A stretch of 64,000 bases of DNA from Algibacter amylolyticus (GTDB lineage Bacteria; Bacteroidota; Bacteroidia; Flavobacteriales; Flavobacteriaceae). The notes beneath the pieces were generated by a model. That model was not told the origin of the DNA. It worked only from the letters and a program-made list of their open reading frames with translations, and made no database searches. The position numbers and the translations under genes were made by a program. The stretch lies in assembly GCF_014202225.1 (NCBI RefSeq), contig NZ_JACHGE010000001.1, positions 353,320 through 417,319 of the forward strand, given 5' to 3'. Every line of letters starts with the position of its first letter. Position 1 is the first letter of the stretch. Shown in pieces: positions 59,964 to 64,000 of this stretch.

Positions 59964-59997
59964 AAGGCCAACTTGCAAAAGTTGGTCTTTATTTTTT
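59964..59997 (+). terminator. Terminator after kbp
   Basis: GGCCAACTT, a short loop and AAGTTGGTCTTTATTTTTT form a stem with a T-rich tail, 45 bp after the kbp stop. Confidence 0.8.
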
Positions 59998-60061
59998 ATA
60001 TAAAGTTGTATGTAGTAAAATTTTGATTGCCTTAGCTTTTAGTCATAATTTTAAACGTTTT

Positions 60062-60483
60062 TTAATTCACATAGGTATTAAAAAACTCTGTGGAATCATG
60101 AATTTCTTTTTCTAAAACATAAGAATAGCCATTTTTGGATTCCGAATTATAAGAGATATGCAAGCTGTAAAGTCTTTTTAGAACTTTAAATTTAGCTGGC
60201 TTAAATTTCGTATTCGTTGTTTAATGAATAGGTGTTACTATCCTTTTTTAATAGGCCTACACCGATTTTATGAAACCAATCGCCTATTTCTGTTTCCTCA
60301 AATCCTAGGGCATTTTCAATACCAAACTCATTGTATAACCCTTTTTCCATAAAGATATTCATCTTTATGCGTTACACTTTCAATAGTTGATACCAAGATG
60401 GATTTAAATTTTACTTCTGTAATTTTTCCAGTCCAGTCGAATCTTGAAAAATTATAATTTTCATTTGGAAGATCTATTTTAAC
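60062..60483 (-). pseudogene. Decayed gene with two frameshifts (mutarotase-like?)
   Basis: No single frame is open, but the minus strand reads continuously across frame changes. The first piece begins VKIDLPNENYNFSRFDWTGK and goes on to EYLYGK; the frame then shifts near 60355 to GLYNEFGIENALGFEETEIG, DWFHKIGVGLL, SLNNEYEI; it shifts again near 60200 to FKPAKFKVLKRLYSLHISYN and ends FFNTYVN with a stop at 60062. The sequence type (RFDWTG, EFGI, KIGVGLL) faintly recalls galactose-mutarotase-like proteins; this is weak. The 5' end is missing. It lies 92 bp downstream of the exosortase gene on the same strand and fills most of the 655-bp gap. Confidence 0.7.
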
Positions 60484-60575
60484 TTAAAGGTGTTTTTTTT
60501 AAGTATATGTGGTAATAATACTTCGTTTTTTAGATTAATCTATTTTGAGAAATTTAGTCTATTGATTTAAACTTT

Positions 60576-61154
60576 TTAGACAAGATTAGTTTGTTTATTC
60601 AATGTTTTAAAATTAAATTGAATGTTTCGAATGTAAAACATCCAAATAATAACGATAACAGAATAAATAGCCCATTTAAGTAAGTAACGGTGTGCAAGAT
60701 CAAAATAGGTCTGATGATGTAAATTAATGTAAGCCAAACCTGCACATCTAAAAATATTAAGTATATGTATTATTAAAATTCCAGAAATTAAATATAAAAT
60801 TTTACGCCAAAATTTAGAAGGAAAACAAAAAATCAATCCCATATATAGCATAAGTACAAACAGACCGTTACATCCGTCGGCTATATAAACTACCTTAATA
60901 TCATTAAAATATATTTGAGGTAATTCAGTGTAATATTTTTTTGCGTATTCTCTTTTTACGCTAAAATTTGAAGAGTTTGTAAAAGTATTTAAAACTTTTG
61001 TAGAATAGGTTCCAATATTTTCGGATAAGTGGTAATTAACGGCTCTTAAATCCAATGAAAAAAGAAATTTACATAAAACATAAAACAGTAAGGCTTTAAT
61101 AAAGATAAGCCTTACTGTAAATGGAAATAGTTTATATAATTTCTTAAAGTGCAC
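60576..61154 (-). CDS. Exosortase family transpeptidase-like membrane protein
   Basis: The 192-aa protein is a multi-span membrane protein with the exosortase/archaeosortase triad: Cys95 in VYIADGCNGLFVLMLY, Arg136 in HILNIFRCAGLAYI and His155 in FDLAHRYLLKWAIYS. Hydrophobic segments flank each residue and a soluble loop of about 50 residues precedes Cys95. Size is close to the short exosortases (XrtF-like) of flavobacteria, but I cannot place it in a named subfamily. It starts with GTG at 61154, 11 bp inside the end of the small sorting-signal gene, so the two are translationally coupled. It should cut at the VPLDGG signal of its neighbour in the inner membrane. Confidence 0.85.
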   Translation of the reverse strand: MHFKKLYKLFPFTVRLIFIKALLFYVLCKFLFSLDLRAVNYHLSENIGTYSTKVLNTFTNSSNFSVKREYAKKYYTELPQIYFNDIKVVYIADGCNGLFVLMLYMGLIFCFPSKFWRKILYLISGILIIHILNIFRCAGLAYINLHHQTYFDLAHRYLLKWAIYSVIVIIWMFYIRNIQFNFKTLNKQTNLV

Positions 61155-61407
61155 TATTTTTATTATCCCTTAGTTTTTTAATACCAAATGCAGCGGCTCC
61201 TAAAAGAAGTATCGCTAGTCCGCCATCTAATGGAACATCGCCATTATCAACAGTGTCTGTAGGTGGTCCTCCAGGTCCTGATCCAGGTCCTCCACCAGGT
61301 CCAAATTGCGCATTTAAGTTGTTGGAAAAGCATACTAATGCAAAAACAATAATTATTCTACTAACCGTCTTTGAAAATGTGTTTCTTGTGTTTTTCATTA
61401 CATTCAT
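61144..61407 (-). CDS. Small secreted protein with PID-CTERM-like sorting signal, next to exosortase
   Basis: The 87-aa protein (or 84 aa from the ATG at 61398) has a signal peptide (RIIIVFALVCFSNNLNAQ), a Gly/Pro-rich mature part (FGPGGGPGSGPGGPP), and a C-terminal VPLDGG (residues 58-63), hydrophobic LAILLLGAAAFG and basic KKLRDNKNS. It shares GVPLDGG/GDVPLDGG, GAAAFGIKKLRDN with the 77-aa protein at 55604. It begins 4 bp after the giant T9SS protein stop and overlaps the exosortase start by 11 bp. It is the likely cognate substrate of that enzyme. The mature part is only about 25 residues, so it may be a tether or a matrix component. Confidence 0.85.
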   Translation of the reverse strand: MNVMKNTRNTFSKTVSRIIIVFALVCFSNNLNAQFGPGGGPGSGPGGPPTDTVDNGDVPLDGGLAILLLGAAAFGIKKLRDNKNSAL

Positions 61408-61411
61408 TTTT

Positions 61412-64000
61412 TTAATTAATATTTAACTTTTTGGTTGTTGTTCTGCCTTTAGAGCTCATTTTTACAAAGTAGATGCCTTGGCTAAGGAAAGACCTTGTGT
61501 TTATGGAGATTTTGTTTCCTGATTTTAATCCCGATTTAGAATATAATTTAGCTCCTTGTACATTATAAATAGTTACTTCTAAGTCGTTAATATCAGCAGG
61601 GATATTTAAGTAAAACTTACCTGTTTTAGAAGGGTTCGGGTACATTATAATCTGTTCAGCAACATTAGTTTCGGTAGACAAAAGTGCCGATGAAAAAATG
61701 ATTTTAAATCGATCTCCAGCTACCGAATTAGGATTGTCAAAATCAACAGTATAGTCATAGTTCACCGTTCCCGTTTCTGGTATTTTAGTTGATACATTAG
61801 TATAGTTGTCAACTAAATGGGCAGTCGTGCCTTTTATTTCACTTGCTTCTAAAACTATAGTGTAATTTGTGGTTCTGTATGTATTAATTTCTAATTGAAT
61901 TTCTTCAGCATCCATTGGGGCAGCTCTGTTTTCGATACTTAACAATACACCATCATTATTAGTGGCAATATTTTCATCTAGGTTCGTTAATTTAGGAGCA
62001 TCATTAGCATCTATGGCATTAGTTCCTTGATCGTTAAACAGAATTAACATACCATCAGTTTTCGATTTGTTGGCTGCTAAGGCGCTAGTTTCATATAAAG
62101 ATAATCGTAATTGACTTATTTTAGATGCTTTTTTATTTGAAGTTTTGAATACTAAAGTTTCTGATTCTGATGTTGCCTTACTTGCTTGCGTGAAACTTAA
62201 TGATGATTGGCCTGCTCCATCAGTATTTACCCATCCAGATTGACCAGCTTGTAAAAATTGGTTAGCATCTGACTCATTTGTGGAAGCGACACCGGTAGAA
62301 GCATTAATGGCAGTATATGCACCTCTATAACCTAAGGTTGGATCCCAAATCCAATAGTATATTGTACTAATATTGGTAGCACCCGTTGTTAATACCGTAT
62401 TCATATTAATTGGGGCTTGAAAAGGATTGGCAAAGGCAACAAATTGTGATGCGTTAAGATTAATGCTAAAAACACTTGTTCCATCGTTTTCCGCAGTCAA
62501 CTCGCCTGTTGCTCTTAAAGTAGTTTCTGAGGATGGTGCATTATTATTTGTTAAATCGGTAGTTCTATCTCCTCTAACCAAGGTATGATACACCGTACCA
62601 GTATTTATATTAGTAGCATTTGTATTAGCCATTTGGATATAATTATTAGCTACATTATCAAAAATGTACATGGATGGATTTCCTGTATTGGTATAATCAA
62701 AACCTAATTGATTATTAACATCAGTAGATCCTGTAATGTGAGTGTCCATTTGCCAGTTGCTTGAAATAGGTGTGCTCGTATTAACAGGAGAAGCTAATTG
62801 TCGGTATGCTCTTTTTGAAGGGATATAGCGTTCTATTGTAAAATCGCCATTATAAGTACCAGTGCCTGAACCTATATAAGCAGATCCTGTGGCATCAGAT
62901 TCAAATGTAATGGTACCGCCAGCATTGTCTAGAACGCCATCGTTAGTAACCACTGCGTTTGGATTTACTGTTAATGAAGTTCCAGCTTGAACAGTAACTT
63001 TTGAACATTCATCAATATAGAGATTTTGTCCATTCATTAATATAGGATAGTTAGCTGATCCGTCATTGATAATTACATAAATACTATTAAGCGACAGTCC
63101 TGGTGCAAAGCCAAACAAATAGTTTGCTGCTTCAGTCCAATCCGAGTTAACAGCTCCTATCCAATAAAAATAATTTATTATGCCTGAAGTACATGGACTA
63201 CCTTGTGTTACTGTGATTGTGAAATCATGGGTTGGAATTGAAGGATAATAATGGTGGTTAGTGTCTTCAACTAATAAACTAATATTAAAAGGGCCTAAAT
63301 CGCTATTTCCTGGAGTACCAGTTAATACAGCTGTACCAGTAGCAGGATCAGTTGTAAGTGTGAGCCATGTAGGCAGTGGTGTTGATGGTACTAAATCAAC
63401 GGTATCTCCAAACGCAATGTCTGGGTCATTTGCCACTATGTTATAGGTATAGGTTTGATTAACTCCTACTTCCGTAACAGGTGTTGACGATACCGATGGC
63501 ACTGTATTTATTAAATGTGACACTTCATGGGTTGCCTCATCTCCATAACTATCTCTAGCCGTGAATATGGCATGTTTGTGTCCCCAATCTGATGCTTGTG
63601 TTGGCCAGCTAAAAGTTCCACTTGTTGGATTGTCAGCAACTGTTGGAAATGGGTTTAAAGATGCTCCTGCATATAATGGGATAGGATTTCCTATCATATT
63701 TTTTCCTGTAACATCAACTATTTGAACCACATCATTAGGATCTGGATCGCTAGCTTGTACGGTATAGGTAATAAGTGTACCAGGTGATACTACATAATCA
63801 TGCGTGGCTTCTGCAGGTGTAGGTGGTACATCAAATACAGGGTTTAAACTTACATTTATTGAAATTGATGTACTAGTTTGGGCTCCAATTTCGTCTGTGG
63901 CGATAAAATTAATAACATTTGTGCCTAAGTTATTTGCAGCTGGCGTCCATGAGAATGAAGTGCTAACGGTGCCATTTCCTGAAACAGGTAGTGCAGGGTT
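61412..64000 (-). CDS. Giant T9SS surface protein, partial at the right edge
   Basis: The frame is open to the window edge, so the N-terminus is missing; at least 860 residues are present. The visible part begins with Ig/cadherin-like repeats (TSISINVSLNPVFDVPPTPA, ITYTVQASDPDPNDVVQIVD, YTYNIVANDPDIAFGDTVDL, WLTLTTDPATGTAVLTGTPG). From about 63170 it continues with the module shared with the FG-GAP protein: YFYWIGAVNSDWTEAANYLF, TIERYIPSKRAYRQLASPV, VRGDRTTDL, GDRFKIIF. It ends in a type A T9SS domain (IIMYPNPSKTGKFYLNIPAD, GIYFVKMSSKG, KKLNIN). It is cotranscribed with the small sorting-signal gene and exosortase. Confidence 0.88.
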   Translation of the reverse strand, partial: NPALPVSGNGTVSTSFSWTPAANNLGTNVINFIATDEIGAQTSTSISINVSLNPVFDVPPTPAEATHDYVVSPGTLITYTVQASDPDPNDVVQIVDVTGKNMIGNPIPLYAGASLNPFPTVADNPTSGTFSWPTQASDWGHKHAIFTARDSYGDEATHEVSHLINTVPSVSSTPVTEVGVNQTYTYNIVANDPDIAFGDTVDLVPSTPLPTWLTLTTDPATGTAVLTGTPGNSDLGPFNISLLVEDTNHHYYPSIPTHDFTITVTQGSPCTSGIINYFYWIGAVNSDWTEAANYLFGFAPGLSLNSIYVIINDGSANYPILMNGQNLYIDECSKVTVQAGTSLTVNPNAVVTNDGVLDNAGGTITFESDATGSAYIGSGTGTYNGDFTIERYIPSKRAYRQLASPVNTSTPISSNWQMDTHITGSTDVNNQLGFDYTNTGNPSMYIFDNVANNYIQMANTNATNINTGTVYHTLVRGDRTTDLTNNNAPSSETTLRATGELTAENDGTSVFSINLNASQFVAFANPFQAPINMNTVLTTGATNISTIYYWIWDPTLGYRGAYTAINASTGVASTNESDANQFLQAGQSGWVNTDGAGQSSLSFTQASKATSESETLVFKTSNKKASKISQLRLSLYETSALAANKSKTDGMLILFNDQGTNAIDANDAPKLTNLDENIATNNDGVLLSIENRAAPMDAEEIQLEINTYRTTNYTIVLEASEIKGTTAHLVDNYTNVSTKIPETGTVNYDYTVDFDNPNSVAGDRFKIIFSSALLSTETNVAEQIIMYPNPSKTGKFYLNIPADINDLEVTIYNVQGAKLYSKSGLKSGNKISINTRSFLSQGIYFVKMSSKGRTTTKKLNIN

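Noticed and set aside
1-64000. tRNA, rRNA or known riboswitch
   Set aside because: No cloverleaf-like segment, rRNA-like sequence or riboswitch pattern was recognised by eye; a covariance-model scan was not possible.

Overview
The window looks like a chromosomal segment from a member of the Flavobacteriaceae (Bacteroidota). The DNA is AT-rich. Promoter-like sites follow the Bacteroidota pattern (TTTG, about 20 nt, TAnnTTTG) and strong Shine-Dalgarno sites are absent. Lineage hallmarks include type IX secretion C-terminal domains, a full Bat aerotolerance operon, DUF1501/DUF1800 and DUF2490 proteins, and small PxDGG sorting-signal proteins. No rRNA, tRNA, CRISPR array, insertion sequence or prophage was seen.

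Layout: 0-2.6 kb holds the 5' part of dinB, a CYTH protein, a YCII-domain lipoprotein and a membrane EEP-family protein. 2.6-13.3 kb (minus strand) holds pbpC, two small enzyme-like genes, a GH10 xylanase and a giant alpha-2-macroglobulin. 13.7-21.7 kb has an ALDH7-type dehydrogenase, an OmpA protein with a helix-hairpin-helix partner, a hybrid histidine kinase and a DUF1800/DUF1501 pair. 21.7-25.8 kb is an accessory stretch: a GC-rich repeat scar, two tandem lipoprotein genes (one frameshifted), an AlbA_2-type protein and a cadherin-repeat lipoprotein. 27.0-36.5 kb is moxR, DUF58 and batA-E. 36.5-43.3 kb carries two SulP transporter/beta-carbonic anhydrase modules, a plausible bicarbonate uptake region. 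43.3-45.5 kb has cvpA, a small conserved gene and pheS. 45.7-52.9 kb is an RND efflux operon headed by a GbsR/MarR-like regulator and followed by a TetR regulator. 53.3-55.5 kb has gpsA and a lipoprotein gene with a sigma-54-like promoter.

The most interesting region is 55.5-64.0 kb. Two paralogous minus-strand cassettes each pair a very large surface protein carrying a type IX secretion C-terminal domain with a tiny secreted protein ending in a VPLDGG + hydrophobic segment + KKLRDN tail, which looks like an exosortase sorting signal. In the second cassette the tiny gene overlaps by 11 bp a 192-aa exosortase-family gene with a visible Cys/Arg/His triad. The first cassette is bracketed by 66-bp direct repeats (65/66 identical), each containing a terminator hairpin, which suggests insertion or duplication between the lipoprotein gene and kbp. 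A decayed gene with two frameshifts lies beside the exosortase.

Several families of short dispersed intergenic repeats recur through the window, and the spacers of the Bat operon are largely made of them.
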